A DNA stretch of 64,000 nt from Ramazzottius varieornatus (Eukaryota; Tardigrada; Eutardigrada; Parachela; Ramazzottiidae): assembly GCA_001949185.1 (NCBI GenBank), contig BDGG01000010.1, positions 815,773 to 879,772 on the forward strand, in the 5' to 3' direction. The position numbers and the translations under genes were made by a program. This document shows, one piece after another, positions 11,601 through 32,375 of the stretch (position 1 is the first letter of the stretch; every line of letters starts with the position of its first letter). The notes under the pieces were generated by a model. The model made no database searches. It saw nothing but the letters and a program-made list of their open reading frames with translations, and was not told the DNA's origin.

Positions 11601-14600
11601 GCGGTAAGCTGTAGGGCAAAAAGGCAGCCAAGGACTTTGATTGCATCCATTAACTTGAAGGTCATTGATTCGTTAGCCAGCCTTTCGCCGCCATCATTGC
11701 ACATCAGTATTACTCTATGCACTTTCTAGAATATTGTACCACCGGTTAAACCGTTGTCTGAGGCGTCGCCATCCACGCATTGTATCGAAGTTCAAGACTT
11801 GACCGATGTTAACAAATACACTATGGCCGACGAGGTTTCACTGTGCGGCAGCATACTGTATCCAGTAGCGGGAGACGTAGAAGCATGCCGCTGCGGGTCC
11901 TGTATTTGTGTAAGAACCTGGCAAAATCTCGTACTGCTGGCCGTGTACGAGAAGCTCAGAGCAGAAGAAGGACGAGCTAGGCTGGAGTTGCGTGGCCGAA
12001 ATCAACCATCTAGATTTCCATAACGGGCGAAGACCGCATTAATTTTTTTGATTTCTCTCAGTCACTTGTCAGTTTCTCCGGTCGGTTTTGCGAGCCGATA
12101 TCGATTGACCGTTAACAAGCCTTCGAGGTGCAATTATGGGCATACTCCAGCCAACTTCGTCGCACATTGATAGGCAGAGGATGCTTTGTGCCGACGGCTA
12201 TTTCCTTCTTACATGACATGACAAATCTTTCTCACGCAAGCCAGGCGGACTTTGGCACTGGACTTTTATTGTGGCGGACTGGGAGGGTACGCGTCAGTCT
12301 TTTGACCTGGGGATTATCGTTGTGTATCCACATGTCAGCTGGGTGCGACATCAATTTAAAGTGGGACTTTTCTCCTCTCATCACGCTTTTCGGTCGTTTT
12401 CCCCGAAAACATATATCTTCCCCGCATAGAACTCAACATGTCCGAACGCAAACGCTTGATTACGGCTATGTATAGAAAACAGTCGCTCTGAACTCTAGAC
12501 TACGTTCTCCGACCGACCTTCGATTACCCCGACTGAGCTGAGGTCAAAAGTTACTGGTTTGGAGAGCTGCGACGATTTCTAGGGGAAGACGTCCACTGCT
12601 TCCGTGCTGCTTAGTTTTAAGGAGCACACTGGTCTGAGCTGAGGTCAAAAGTGGGGGGGGGCTGATTTCTTTGAATGAACGAGAGCTAAAAACGAGACGC
12701 ACGGTACTAAAAGTAGCCAAATCACTTCTGACGTGCGCAACTTTTTACTCCAGTGACAACAAATCGCAGTGTTAGCATTCAATTAACTTGTATGTCGCTC
12801 TCCCGCTTTGACACGAAAAGACATCTTTGCCGCTTTGGTATGTTCCCTAATTATATTTTTCCCCCATATGTTCTGTCTAAGTTTAGCCGTCATCCTTCCA
12901 GCTGGATATGACGCACGTCGCCCATGTGCAAAATACAACAGACTTTATCTTACCACTGTGACTTGTTTTCTTTGAAAACAGTTACCCAAGAGCATCAGCC
13001 ATAAAAATATTTGGCCGTCAGTTGTTACCATAATAAGCCTTCCAAATAGGCATTTCTATTAAGCCTTCTTTACCAGACGCGCACCCGCTTTATAAAATTT
13101 TCGTAATCTGTTTTGCTTCCTAATAAACATGATGGTTGTATCGAAAGATGATGGTCTATACTGTCGCTTTGACATACGAGGGGTTCCCAGTAATAATATG
13201 TCAATCACGGAACTGAAGGCATGGCCTTCCTTACAGATGTACTACTGTACATCCGTGGTTTCTGCTGTAAAATTTGATGTGGTGGCGGAAGAGGGCGTGG
13301 CTGGTTGGGAAATCTTATCCATCACGGACCATTACTGCAGCTAATGGTTTTCCCACTTTACATGTAATCTTCTGCAAGCCAATTAATCTTGGTTTGGCCA
13401 GCGAACAGCTCATATCTGCATGTGTTCTTTCTGTACAACAAACGCTCACTTTGATTTGCACAGTAGAGCAAAAGTACTTTGACGTGGTAATTCCTGAGAT
13501 CAGAAGACGTGGAGAAGAACAACGCTGACGCTTTTCCGAGTGCTGGTCTCCGTTGTTCGGCGACCTTTACTGCATCTGCCGGAAGAGTAATTCTGAGCCT
13601 TGGTAGGAAACTCGTAGGAAATTAGTCGCATCTGTCAATTTGACGAGAGAACCGACTCGGAAGTTCAATCAACCGAAAAATTCTATTGTGGATGCAGAAA
13701 TTGCCGTCTATGACTGTGTGAAGCACCGATCGATGTCAAATCTTTTTAGAGTGTAACGATGGGCTGTATTCAGTTGCGATTTGATCAAGTCTGATTAGGG
13801 GAAGGCTTGTAGGGGAATAGGAGATGGAAAGTGGTTGGCCAAGCCGCAACATCCGTATGGGCAGCATCGCCCAAGCGAGCATGCTGATGGTGCATTATGC
13901 AGTCGTTAAAAGAGCAACTTAATTTTTGGCCACTCTTTGAGCTAGATTGAAATGCAACAGGACATGCACGATTGCCCCAAACGATAAGGGTACCATGACG
14001 TCATTCAAATCTCTTTCGCATCCTTTATCTAGATCCCTGGATCAGCCATGGCAATCGACCATGCAACGTTCTCTCTGATATTCTCATCCCCGTAACTGAG
14101 AAACCAACTAGTCGCTACTACCGGCTGAAAAGCGCAGCAAGGTATGTTCACTGGTCCTGGAAGGTTTCTGGGGTTTTCAGGTAACCTGCTCGGCCGTTTC
14201 AGCATGAACATGCCAAGGATTCAACCAATCAAAGACTCGCACTAGATATCATGCTGCATAGCTCAGCAGTTGCTACTGTTAGTAATGGACCCAAATCTAA
14301 CCTGTACGTTGCAAGTGACGAGCCCCGGATAAAAATCAACAGTGCGAATATTACTGTAAATAAATAAAGGTTGTTTAAAGTCTTAAAGGGCGAAAGGGTT
14401 TTGATGCGAAGCAATTAGAGGAGCCGAAGTAAAGGCACTTTAGTCAAGTACCGTATATATCATCAACGCCGGAGGCAAAGCATATGGCCATAATCTGGTC
14501 ATGGCTGGCGCATCCTCCATCTCTCCAAGGACTTTATTCATGGGCCATTGAAGCAGGGCGGTTCAAGCTGGCTCCCCGAGATGCATACTTTGACGAGGGC

Positions 14601-17600
14601 TGCAGTGCAATCGAGGCCAAATTGAAAATGCATTGGTGATGAACTTCACGTCAGATTTCTTGATGAGAAGGCGCGAGCAACGAAAAGGCGAATTGCTCGA
14701 TAGTCTCGATTAAGTTTTCTGTAGATTTTTATAGTGTGATATCAGATGGATGAACGGAATATTTTGTCCGGTTCATTCATCAATCCATTGATTTCTTCTT
14801 GGCATATCTCGGTGTTGTTTAGCTTGATAGGCATTTAGAGAGCCTAGGCTGCGTGCTGACAATGAAGTTCCCTGGAGTCGAGTTACCAAAGATCCAAATG
14901 GGTACGCTAGAATGTTCGCTGTCTGCAACGATTTTCATCCTTTCGATCCACGCTTCAAGCGGTTCTTCGAACAAGCTGCGACAAGTTTAGACGCCCTTTG
15001 GCAAATTCATGCTGCGTGGTCTCGCTCGACTGCCATCTCTTGATACGTCGCTGAAATTCCAGTGCGCCCACAATTCTCCATACAGAAAACTTGAATTGCC
15101 AAGATTCTGAGAGCGGAATCTCCCAACAAAAACTTGAATCAAAAACAAAAACGGTCTCGTTGGCGAAAAAAACTATTTTCGGGAAAGAGTTTGTGCGTGT
15201 TTCTTCTACGCGTGACAGTAGATCCGTCTTCTTCAATGTTGAGAATAATGGAAGAACTCAGGCAATCGAGAAACCTGCAAGAAACAGACGGATGATGAAA
15301 GAAAAGGCCATCAGTCAATTATTTTTAAGCTACACGCATTTCCGTTCGTAAATATACGTCGCTAAGGTTCGTGGCTGAATTGGCTTTCGAGAAGAAGGCC
15401 TGGCTGGGAGGGCGAAGCGTCTTGTGCACTCGTTTCGATCACAATACTGGCTTTGTTGCTCCTTCCGGTGTTTTGGACAGTTGTGAGGAGCTTTGATGGA
15501 TTGTAAAGGATAGAGGGCTGGGAAAAACAAGTACGCGACCAAGGACCGCAACGAAGCACCCAGTTCCTTGAATACGAGTGTCTTCCGTTTTGGTCCTCAT
15601 GACCGAGTCGCTGTGCTTTGCGCTTACATCATGACAAGCCACTGTACCAGTCGACGATACCCACAAACTACTGTAGAAAACTACCAGTATTATGAAAATT
15701 TGTTGCTTCGAACGAAGAAGTATCTAGCGGTCTCTTGCTCGATAGCTCGGGACCAACTTATTTTAATCCTAAGCCTACTCGGCTGAGGCCAGTGACGGGA
15801 TGGTGGGTGGGGGCGTAGGAGCTGAGTGATTCCTTTTTATCTTCCCTTTTTCGTGGGAATCTCGTTTCCTACGAGGAATCTGAGGCCGATCCCTGCAAGA
15901 CTTTTGTTGAGAAGCTTATTTTGCGTAGTATTATCCGATTTGATCCCGTATAGCGTTACACTATTGAAGATTTGTCCTCGTATGTCTTAAACAACAAATA
16001 AACATCAGATTAAACATTAGAAATCGCGAAAACGAAGGAATCTGTAACTATTACAGATAAAAATTCACAGATATTGAAGTTCGGTTCTCAATGGTCTTTG
16101 TTCATTTGTTCCAGGTTACGGTCACATCACGCCGAAAACAATTGCTGGAAAACTAGGAACCATGCTGTACGCCATCATAGGAATACCGCTGATGCTGCTC
16201 TGGTATGTTTCTGCATTCTTGATTTTTTCTTTTTCGCTAAATCAGGAAGAAGAATTCCAAAATATCCGAGAATATTTCGCTTTCTAAAATTCGGTTGAAT
16301 GTGTTCTTTTTTAGCCTTGCAAACATCGGCGACGCTCTTGCTCATGCCTTCAAGTTTTTCTACTGGAAAATATGTTGCCTCTACTGCGAGATTAAGAAGC
16401 GTCGGAAACGCCTGATGCGAATCCAGAGCATCCGCATGTCCCGGAAATCCCAGCGGTCCAGCAACAACACCATGCTGTCCAACAACATTGCCGGCGGCAG
16501 TATACACGCGAGCTTCAAAGCGCGACCTCCATCCAGCGCCACCCTCCCTTCACAAAATGACCTCAAAGTGGGCAACACCAACACACTCATCAAAATATCA
16601 GAAGGTACGCACTGTCGTTCACCCATATTCGCCCCCGTTTTTGAACCGCGATGAATTTTCAAAGGTACGCCGACGCCCTCGCCCACCACCGATGTCGTCG
16701 ATGAAAAGTCCGTCATGCTTCTGGACTCGCCGGGCAACTCCGGTATCACAAACGAGGCCGCGACCACCAGTAACGAAGCCTCGACCGACAACAGCAGTCA
16801 AAACAACCCGTACCACTACAAAAAAGTCAATAGTCTTCAATCCAACTTCTCAATAGGGAACGAGGAGAAGAAGGGTCCACCGCTAGCGGTGGACGATGAG
16901 GACGCGGAAACGGTCGTTGACGACGACCACGACGCTGAAAAGAAGATGATGGTCCTCATCCATCCAGCGGACAGCAAGAGGAAGCTCAGTGTGTGCAACA
17001 TGCCACCTGAAACGATAGAAGGGATAGATTACGCCGATGAGAGTCCACCGCCGTCGCCCAACCAGTTATCGCCCGATGAGCAAACTGCTGTGATAATTCA
17101 CGATGTCCAGGATATGGATGACCGGCTGGGCGATTTCGAGCCGCGGTATGAGAAAGCCTCGGTCCCGGTATACGTTTGTCTGCTGGTGGTTTTTGGATAC
17201 ATTATGGGTGGATCCATATTGTTTGCGACGTGGGAAGGATGGGATCTCCTGAACGGTGCCTATTTCTGGTAGGTTTAACTGATGACGAAGCAGGAAAAAA
17301 ATGGTAGATAGATGCTCTTTGTACAAAGATAACACCGAATTTCGATGAACATTCAGTACGAGCCAATTTACAAGCCACCAAGCCCCAAGCAGAAATTTTG
17401 AAAACTCATATTTTACAGTTTTATTACGCTTACGACAATCGGATTTGGAGATTTCGTGCCGGGAGTCAGTTCCTCCGGAGCCTTCACCCATAACAGCGAG
17501 GAAAAACTTACCTTGTGTTCCCTGTACCTGGTCTTCGGGATGGCGCTGCTGGCCATGAGTTTTAACTTGGTGCAAGAGGCTGCCACGGATAAGGCTAAAT

Positions 17601-17653
17601 GGGTGGCAAGGAAGATTGGTATCCTAGCGGAGGACTCCGATGAGGATGACTGA
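8649..17653 (+). CDS. Two-pore-domain (K2P/TWK-type) potassium channel
   Basis: K2P channels form dimeric background K+ channels in the plasma membrane. Exons are 8649-8795, 9367-9480, 9748-10195, 16115-16202, 16315-16604, 16665-17268 and 17419-17653, giving 641 aa with all phases consistent. TM1 is the hydrophobic run in exon 1. Pore 1 is WSVAGGLLYSLTVITTIG|YG, with its filter split by a 5.9 kb intron. TM2 is TMLYAIIGIPLMLLCLANIGD, a classic K2P signature. TM3 is YVCLLVVFGYIMGGSILF, pore 2 is TLTTIGFG, and TM4 ends at NLVQE. The TM1-P1 loop is unusually long (about 170 aa). It carries seven N-X-S/T sequons and one cysteine (NTTC) that could be the dimer-cap cysteine. The TM2-TM3 cytoplasmic loop is also very long (about 250 aa), Ser/Asp-rich and probably regulatory. 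I cannot assign a vertebrate KCNK subfamily. Confidence 0.93.
10196..16114 (+). other. 5.9 kb intron of the K2P gene
   Basis: The donor GTAAGAG follows the first G of the pore-1 GYG filter and the acceptor is TTTGTTCCAG. I see no nested gene. A direct repeat (CTGAGCTGAGGTCAAAAGT) occurs twice, near 12534 and 12634, containing AGGTCA. A run of eight G lies at 12653-12660. Confidence 0.7.
12534..12652. repeat. Direct repeat containing AGGTCA, spaced 100 bp
   Basis: CTGAGCTGAGGTCAAAAGT occurs at about 12533-12551 and again at 12633-12651. AGGTCA is the nuclear-receptor half site, but function is only a guess. Confidence 0.4.
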
Positions 17654-18119
17654 AGACTATCATACCACCTCCACCGGACAACCGGACCTCTGGTCCAGAG
17701 CTCTTTGTCAGTGAGGAGCTCCTTGCGAGATCCATGCAGGTGACAGCCGCTCAAAGAACCCATGACTTCCCAAAACGTCAGTTTCGACGACGTGTGTCCT
17801 TGGACTTGACTTTGGTCCCCGATCCCGAGAAGCCTTTGATACATAGTTTGGAATCGTAAACTGACTCAAAGCTCGTTCACCTCAGTTTCAGTTGGAGAAA
17901 AATATTGTGATCGTCGTTTTGTACAATCGAAAAGGAGCTCTGCTTCAAATGAAATAAGTCGGGTTGATTATCACTTGATTATCATAGCTTGTTTACCGGT
18001 AAAGGGACGATGATTGTTTCGTTTCTGGAGAGGCTAAGTTTCGATGAATGAACTCTGAGAAGGACAAGAAAAAGAATCGAGGGAAAAACTGCGCTAATCA
18101 AATGGCGCCAAAATATGAT

Positions 18120-21100
18120 TTAGCTGGTTACTGCTAAACTTGTAAGGTCTTTTACGCTGCCCATATTTTTGGTGAGGACGGTCTGCGTGACCATTTCTCC
18201 ATCGGTTTCTCGATCGAATTTCATATCCCGTACGTTGTAGTATATCTGTAAACGGACACGTGTAATCCAGATACAAAAAAGTGGGTCGATCGAGGGTAAG
18301 TGTACCAGGAAGTAAGGTTTACACATCGACTTACAAATACATCCAGGAAACAAGCAACTAGCTTGATGACTGCAATATACAGGTGCATCTTGAGTCGGAA
18401 AGCGTCTAAATCGTACACCAAGCACGCCCCCTTCTCTCCACATTCATCGGTGTTCCATAACTTGCATGTCGAGTCGATCAGCATGCCCATCATGATTGGG
18501 CCCGGTATGAAAGCTGTTAAGATTCGTAGAAAAATTTTGCCGAGTTGATATTCGAACGTGCTGTAGTTGGAAATTTTTTCAAAAATGAATGGCGTCATTC
18601 ATGCTTACCGAAGAGCGAAGCACAAAATGTCTGCATCCCTTTTGACAATGCCTTCAGATCGGGATCCACAATTCTAAAGAAACGAGCGAAGACATATTTT
18701 CTAAAATAGTGCTCGGAATACTGGGCACTTATGGAACTCTGTGCTCGTACCTGAATGAGAGCATGGCGCTACCGGCGAAGGGTATCATGCTCAGGAACTT
18801 GAAGCAGGCACTGATTATTACGTAGTACCACCAAGCCGAGCATCCTTCCTCGCAAAACCCGCGCTTGACAGTTGGTTGATCCAGACTTTGGAAGGGCGAC
18901 GCAGTGTTGTACAGTAGTCCAACTGGAGGTGCGGGATGTGAAGAACCCCAGGACGGCAGCGTGCTAACATTGGCCGTCAGACACCTGCACTCGGTGAAAT
19001 ACTTTGTCTATCGGACAAAGCGATTCTAAAAAATGTCCACCGTACGTTGAGATATTGCTTGTCTTACCTCGTTGATGGAAGTAAATCCCGAACATCCCGC
19101 GTGACAGGCCGAGTAATAGTTGAACTGGAGCTCCTCGTGGCATACCGGTGAGTACGGAGTCCGCTCGCAGTGGCAGCGGTTACTGCATTGAGTGTCCACT
19201 CTCAACATTCTGAAATGAAACGGTCATACGAATCGATTGTGGGAGATAAGGTATTTCTGATCTTACTGTTGTTCGTCCCAGTGGCTGACGAGGTTCCGAG
19301 CTTCGCAAGTGACCATCGCCAAGCAGAAATAGCAGGTGGCTGTCAGCATCGATGAGGCCAGTAGGCTGAGCGCCACCTGCCGTGGTTGCAGCTTGAGCTT
19401 CCTGGTTACGATCCCACCTACCGCCACCCCGAGACCCATAGCTAGGATGCTTGAAAGGCCACTGGTACGTCCCGCGGCAGCCGCGGAAAGGCGGAAATGA
19501 AACTCTATATACTTTACCGCAAAGCTAAAGTAACCTGTAACCGGGGAGAAATTCTAAAATACTGATGGCTTATAGCGGGCATCCATACTTTCAAGGTCGA
19601 ACCTGAAACCACAAGCATGTCGATGCAGTCATTTATCAAACGAGCAACGAATATCTTGTTCGTCAGCAGCCGTTTGACATCCTTTGGTCCTTCTGCAACA
19701 AAACGGTTCACAGAGTTATCGGCGTAAGGCCGAACCAGACGAGCGAGCTATTGGCTCTTACCTCCTAGCTTCTTTTTGAAGGTACGCCCAGAGTCCGACG
19801 ATAGGCTTTCATTCTTTTTCTGGATACGTAGGCGTTCGCGGCGAACAGCATCTTGCCGTGACAGCGACCTGGGAAAACACTAGAGCGACTCAATCATAAA
19901 TGCCAAGTGATGGCTTACGACAAAAACTATTTTCACGAAGGACGGGCGGTTCTCACCAGGTAGAGCATGGCTGCCATACACAAGAGGCAGCCCATAATGA
20001 CAAAGCCCAGCCACCACGCACCCATCCATCGGGGATCTGTCGAGGATATGCTCTGTGGTGTGAGGTCTACATAGGTGTCCAGACAGAAGCCGCCAAGAAG
20101 AACGCCGAAGACAGGTCCCAAGAGCCTTCCCGCAAGTCCAAGAGCTGGAAGGAAGAAACCGCGAATACATGGAACGTGGGCGAACGATTTGCACCAGATC
20201 GTTTTTCAAAGTGGCGCACTCTTCAAGCCAATAACAATTATTACATGCGTCTCTCTGGTTCAATTCATCCGCCTACGTTCCACGTCCTGGAAGAAAATAT
20301 TAATTTCGATGAGACTTACAAAAGTAAGCCGGTGCATTCTGGATCTTGACGTTATCATCAATGAACGGCATAGCCAGGACAATGGGTGCTGTAGTCCCAA
20401 TCCCCAAAAGGCTTTGAGCGAGAACCAGGAAGAAAAACGGCCAAAAATTGTCGTGACGGTTGGCGTGAGCATTGGCATCACAGTTTGTCGTTTCGTTGTT
20501 CCAACCAGCTTCTTCCGCACTCAAACAGGTCTCTGTATTCCCCTGGGTCTGCGAAGAATTGGCCACCAAGGCCGTTGAGATCACTTCTCTCCATTTCGAC
20601 GCAACCATCTCCGGCATGGCGAAGACAAGGAAGGATATACCAACGACCATACTTGCGATGGCCATGTACCGTGGTCGATGTCCCTTCCCGCAAAAGTGCG
20701 CCACAAACAAGACGGTGGATAGATGTGTGACATCGTTGACGGTGGTCAGTATGCCCGTAGTCTGACTAGAGAGCTGGAAACGCTTCTCGATGGATGAGAG
20801 CGTCATCGGCCAGTACGAGTGAAACATTCCTACGATAATTCTTTCTTTAAGTTTGCTTGCAAATTTCCTTTCTGTACACGCACGACGGGAAATTATGAGG
20901 CCAGTAAAAATTATGGGAGCAGGCGGAAAAGACGGCAAAATGGAAATTCAAACGTAGAAAAGTGTCCAAAAGTGCATTACTATGAATCGATCACGTATGT
21001 ACGTGCTTCCGTACCGCCGTAGCGAAAAGGCCTGGTCCCATAATTTGTACTAGCCCCATAATTTCTCGTCGTGCGTGTACAGTGAGAGAAAAGTGTTTGA

Positions 21101-21652
21101 TCTATGCCCTTGTGCCATGAGGCCCTTAGCGAAGGCCTCACGATCGTTTGCGGCAGATAATCGACACAGCATCTAGATTCCAGAATCTTTTCCCTGTTGA
21201 ATGTCGCTGTGCCACATGTGAATCATATACGGAGCAAACCTTCGTTCGATCGCCAGTCAAAAAACAATATAAAATTATTCGGTCGATAATCAGGAGTCTT
21301 CTGACGCACCTTGACAAATTCCGACTATGATGAAAACCACCAAGAACGATTTCATATTCTTGAACCGCTGGAGGAAGTCCGGTTTGAAGCACCATATGCC
21401 GCAACGATCCCGATCGTAACGAGACTCTTCGTGCTCGGAGACGACCATATCTTCGAAATATAGTTCCTTCGGAGACAACGAAACTTTCTCTTCTTCGAAG
21501 GGGTTCCGGGCATATGAGTGTACAGAATTATTCTCCGGTATTGCATGGCCATTTTTCGAGCGACCACCACGTTCCTCGAAATCCTCCAGGTTTTCCACTG
21601 AATCAGCGGACGGTGCTGTTGATGCGGAGAAAGGCACTGCATTAATTCTCAT
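18120..21652 (-). CDS. Organic anion transporting polypeptide (OATP/SLCO family)
   Basis: This is a 12-TM plasma-membrane carrier for amphipathic organic anions. Eleven exons on the minus strand: 21310-21652, 20320-20829, 19957-20144, 19762-19879, 19603-19692, 19267-19534, 19068-19209, 18751-19007, 18609-18673, 18335-18513 and 18120-18245. They give 761 aa with every junction in phase. Family marks: GMFHSYWPMTLSSIEKRF after TM1; DPRWMGAWWLGF, the OATP WxGxWW-type signature, before TM6; VKRLLTNKIFV before TM7. Exon 7 is the extracellular Kazal-like cysteine loop (CSNRCHCERTPYSPVCHEE); IPGPIMMGMLIDSTC lies near TM12. The cytoplasmic N-terminus (about 95 aa) is long and acidic. Exon 4 starts at CFPRSL; a nearer AG would shift the frame. 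Intron 1 holds a MITE and intron 2 a hairpin element. The exact SLCO subfamily is not resolved. Confidence 0.94.
20174..20243. repeat. Short hairpin element, half copy in OATP intron 2
   Basis: GTGGGCGAACGATTTGCACC, AGATCGTTTTTCAAAGTGGC and TTCAAGCCAATAACAAT match the left half of the hairpin family. The right complementary half is missing or decayed. Confidence 0.6.
20874..21080. mobile_element. MITE-like element with GTACACGCACGACG terminal inverted repeats, copy 1
   Basis: The left end GTACACGCACGACGGGAAAT is the complement of the right end ATTTCTCGTCGTGCGTGTAC. Internal AAATTATGGG motifs occur in both orientations. It lies in OATP intron 1 and has no coding capacity. It shares most of its interior with the copy at 41837-42052, including CGTAGAAAAGTGTC and CCGCCGTAGCGAAAAG, so this is a real dispersed family. 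Confidence 0.78.
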
Positions 21653-22220
21653 TTCATAAAATTAGGTTAGGGCGAAGGTGGCCGCAAATTAGGCCAGAGA
21701 TCAGTTGTGGATTGAGAATTAACGTAGTATGGAAGAACGGAAACATCAAAAGACGACAGACGAGTAGAGTTACATGGTGGGACTGACAGTGTGAAACATT
21801 TCGCTGCGAAATTCCACCGTTGCGCACTTCTGCCAAGAAGCGATAACAAAGCATGGACACATCTCTTGAGACAATGCCAGCACCGCATTAGAGTCCTTTC
21901 CGTGAGATATCTTATCTTTTGACACATTCTGCTCACTTCCCTAATCAGAGCCTTTGTACAGTGCGGCAAAATGCAGAGGTCACGCCTAGGTTTTATACAA
22001 GTCTCCACAAAGTAAAATAGCTTTATTGGAACCAGCAGCTCGATCAAACTATACAATAAAGTGCGCACGAGAAAATTCGGTTACCACTGAAGTGGAAAAT
22101 TAAATCTACAAATTCTTAAACCGTTGATTCTGCGTCCACTGCCAAGAAGCTGCCGCAGAACGTACTATTTATCCGCCATTATTCATCCCAGAAACGTATC
22201 GTTCAACACCGAGTTGGAGA

Positions 22221-22755
22221 TTATCTGTAGTCCACGAGGTACACGTTTTCCGGAGTATGGTACGCGCACAATCTCTGCCATAAATTTTCCCACATCGCTT
22301 TGTTGCGCACCTGCAAACAATGGACCAAATGGGAGTTACAACATAACATGAAAGACCTACACACCTTACGCCTCTTCAACGAAACAAATACGTACGGTGT
22401 GGTCAACGAAGAATAGCCGAGCGAGATAGCTCTCCAACAACCGACACGCAGTATCCAAGTCAGCTTGTGTGACACCCGCCCGAACTTTCGATGGTCCCGT
22501 CAGAGCCGCAAGAGTAGCGGAAGTAGATGCCGAAGTCGGTACTATGTCTTCACCATCACGTTTAGGAAATCGCCAGCGGTAAGCCGAGTTCCATGTGCTA
22601 GCCCGTTTTCCCGAAGATTCTGATCGCGCACTGACATCTTTACTCAGAATGCGCGTACGCCATCCCGGACTAAAGGTCAACTGGGCCTCACAATAGGTTT
22701 GCATGCACAGACACACTAACAACGAAGCAACAGCATACTGGACAATGCTGTGCAT
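22221..22755 (-). CDS. AKH/RPCH-like neuropeptide prohormone candidate
   Basis: Two exons, 22396-22755 and 22221-22310 (GTACGT donor, TTTGCAG acceptor, phase 0), give 149 aa. ATG at 22755 opens a signal peptide (MHSIVQYAVASLLVCLCMQTYCEA). Directly after its likely cleavage site comes QLTFSPGW. This fits the adipokinetic hormone/red pigment concentrating hormone core (crustacean RPCH is pQLNFSPGW-amide), so the N-terminal Gln could become pyroglutamate. The usual Gly-Lys/Arg amidation signal does not follow directly; RTRILSKDVSARSESSGKR does. The rest has another KR (PKR) and two cysteines about 30 residues apart (CRLLESYL and WQRLC), reminiscent of AKH-associated peptides. The short core and non-standard processing site leave room for doubt. 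An earlier in-frame ATG at 22797 would spoil the signal peptide. Confidence 0.6.
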
Positions 22756-23039
22756 TGTGGAGTCTTTCGAGAGGTCAGAAGAGAAAGACTCAAGCAAAAC
22801 AAGAATGTGAGAGCAGCAATCTCGACCACGGCAGTGAAAAGAGAATTAAGAGACAAGAAACTAAGTTCGAGCTTACAGTAGTTCATACAGTAAATGACAG
22901 CTGGGAAGTTGGAAAATGGGGATCACGTCTGGACTTGACGTGGAGTCAATACCGGGCCTTCATGTTACGCACAGTTATTAAACAATAAGCCGCGATTCTG
23001 GAGGGATGCAATGAAAAGATAAAGCCTGGTTCGGCCCAG

Positions 23040-23046
23040 TTTTATA
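23040..23046 (-). promoter_or_regulatory. TATA box upstream of the prohormone candidate
   Basis: The minus strand reads GCGTATAAAACTGGGCC about 285 bp upstream of the candidate start codon. This is a strong TATA match for a tissue-specific gene, but the transcription start is not visible. Confidence 0.45.
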
Positions 23047-30925
<7,879 letters not shown>

Positions 30926-32289
30926 CCACAGCTTTTTTAAGTTCCCCAAATTAAGCTCTGACTGTCGAACTCTGTTTCTGCCTTTTACAATAACCTTAAT
31001 ACTGGTTCTTTCGCGTAACTACTTCGATGGATGTCGCATTTTTTGAATTCATGCAGTTACGCAGTGTGATTCTTTTCTTGTTATCAGCTCGCTACTGCAT
31101 CTGGAACGGGACAGCTTTTCTAACTTTGACAGCATTTTTTAACTTTGACATTTTCAATTCTGAATTTACTTCATGCTCTGACGAATGGTTCTACACTTGA
31201 CTGTGCACTTTCTGGTATTTTGACGTTCATAGTTAGATATTGAAACTAGCTTCTGCGACGACCAAACTTGCGGCATTCTCCGGTGCGAGGTTTGGAAACT
31301 CTTTCAGGCTCGTAATCCTTACGCTAAGCGAAGCAGATTTCGAGGTTCTTGGTAAAGGACTGCAGACGAAGGCCGGTGGGACAATGGACAGCTCCTTCTG
31401 ATTTTCGCCTTAACGTGGCCAGATGAGCACGTTCACGTTTTTGGCCTACTAAATTTCCGGCATTTATCTCGGGCACGCTTCTGGATCTCGGGCTTAGGTT
31501 CAAGTGTATGGTCAGCTCTCCGCCGTGAATACTTCATCGGATGGTTAGGTTGGTTGAGCAGGCGTAGAGTCGAAACATCTGGGTTCCATGCTAGGCGGAG
31601 CCACTGTGGAGCGAACCTTACATCCGACTGCATACCGTACCAGAGGGCGACACCGATTAATGGAGCCATCAGGCTACGGTGGCTCCGGTCTTGGTCTGTT
31701 TGCGATCGGGATAATACAGCGTACTCTAACTTGGAAAAAAAATTGAAGGTTAAATTAGTACGCGTCATGTGAGTATGTAATTCCTAAACTCACCGTGTAG
31801 TAACTAGGTCCTTATGATTTTCAAACTAGCAATTGACGGTCGGTGATGGGCAATGATTTCACACGATAGCGGCAAACACGCACCGCCTGCTCCTGAAGTA
31901 ACAGCACAGTCTGAGGTAAAGACTCTTCTATCTGTTTACCACACGGAAGTAGGATTGTCCGAGTGAAGTGGTCGGACGTTCTCAGAAACAGCTTTACAAA
32001 GCTTTTTTCACAACATTGTCGAGTTAAACAAACACAATGGTGTCAAGGAAGGTGATCAAAGTACAAATTCAGCACGAACTTTTGACAGATCTCTTGTTGA
32101 ATCAACATAATACTTTTTCCACTCTACCTGCCGTCGAGCCTAGCAAGCTGAACACCATTTTCCAATTTTCCTACTTTCTTGTGCCGATGACGTGCGACAG
32201 AATATACTATTGTGTGTGGGCTTTCCGAAACCCCTAACCTCGTGAACCGAGCGAATAGAACGGCGAAGAAAACATATTTTTTGGGATAT

Positions 32290-32375
32290 CGGCGAATGAG
32301 CTCACCCAGATCGTTTTCCCAATCGGCGCACATTTCCAGCCAATAACAATGAAAAAGTGCACCACTTGGGATAAA
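32290..32375. repeat. Short hairpin element, intergenic copy
   Basis: GGCGAATGAGCTCACCCAGA, TCGTTTTCCCAATCGGCGCA, CCAGCCAATAACAAT, then GTGCACCACTTGGG. Left and right arms are both recognisable, with a few mismatches. Confidence 0.65.

Noticed and set aside
19514-19711. Unspliced reading through OATP exons 5-6
   Set aside because: The continuous frame loses the OATP match; splicing a 68 nt intron (19535-19602) restores SGYFSFAVKYIEFHF, which fits TM7.
31433-31768. 111-codon frame, -, considered as a transposon remnant
   Set aside because: No transposase or reverse-transcriptase motif (no DDE, no YxDD), and no repeats at its ends.
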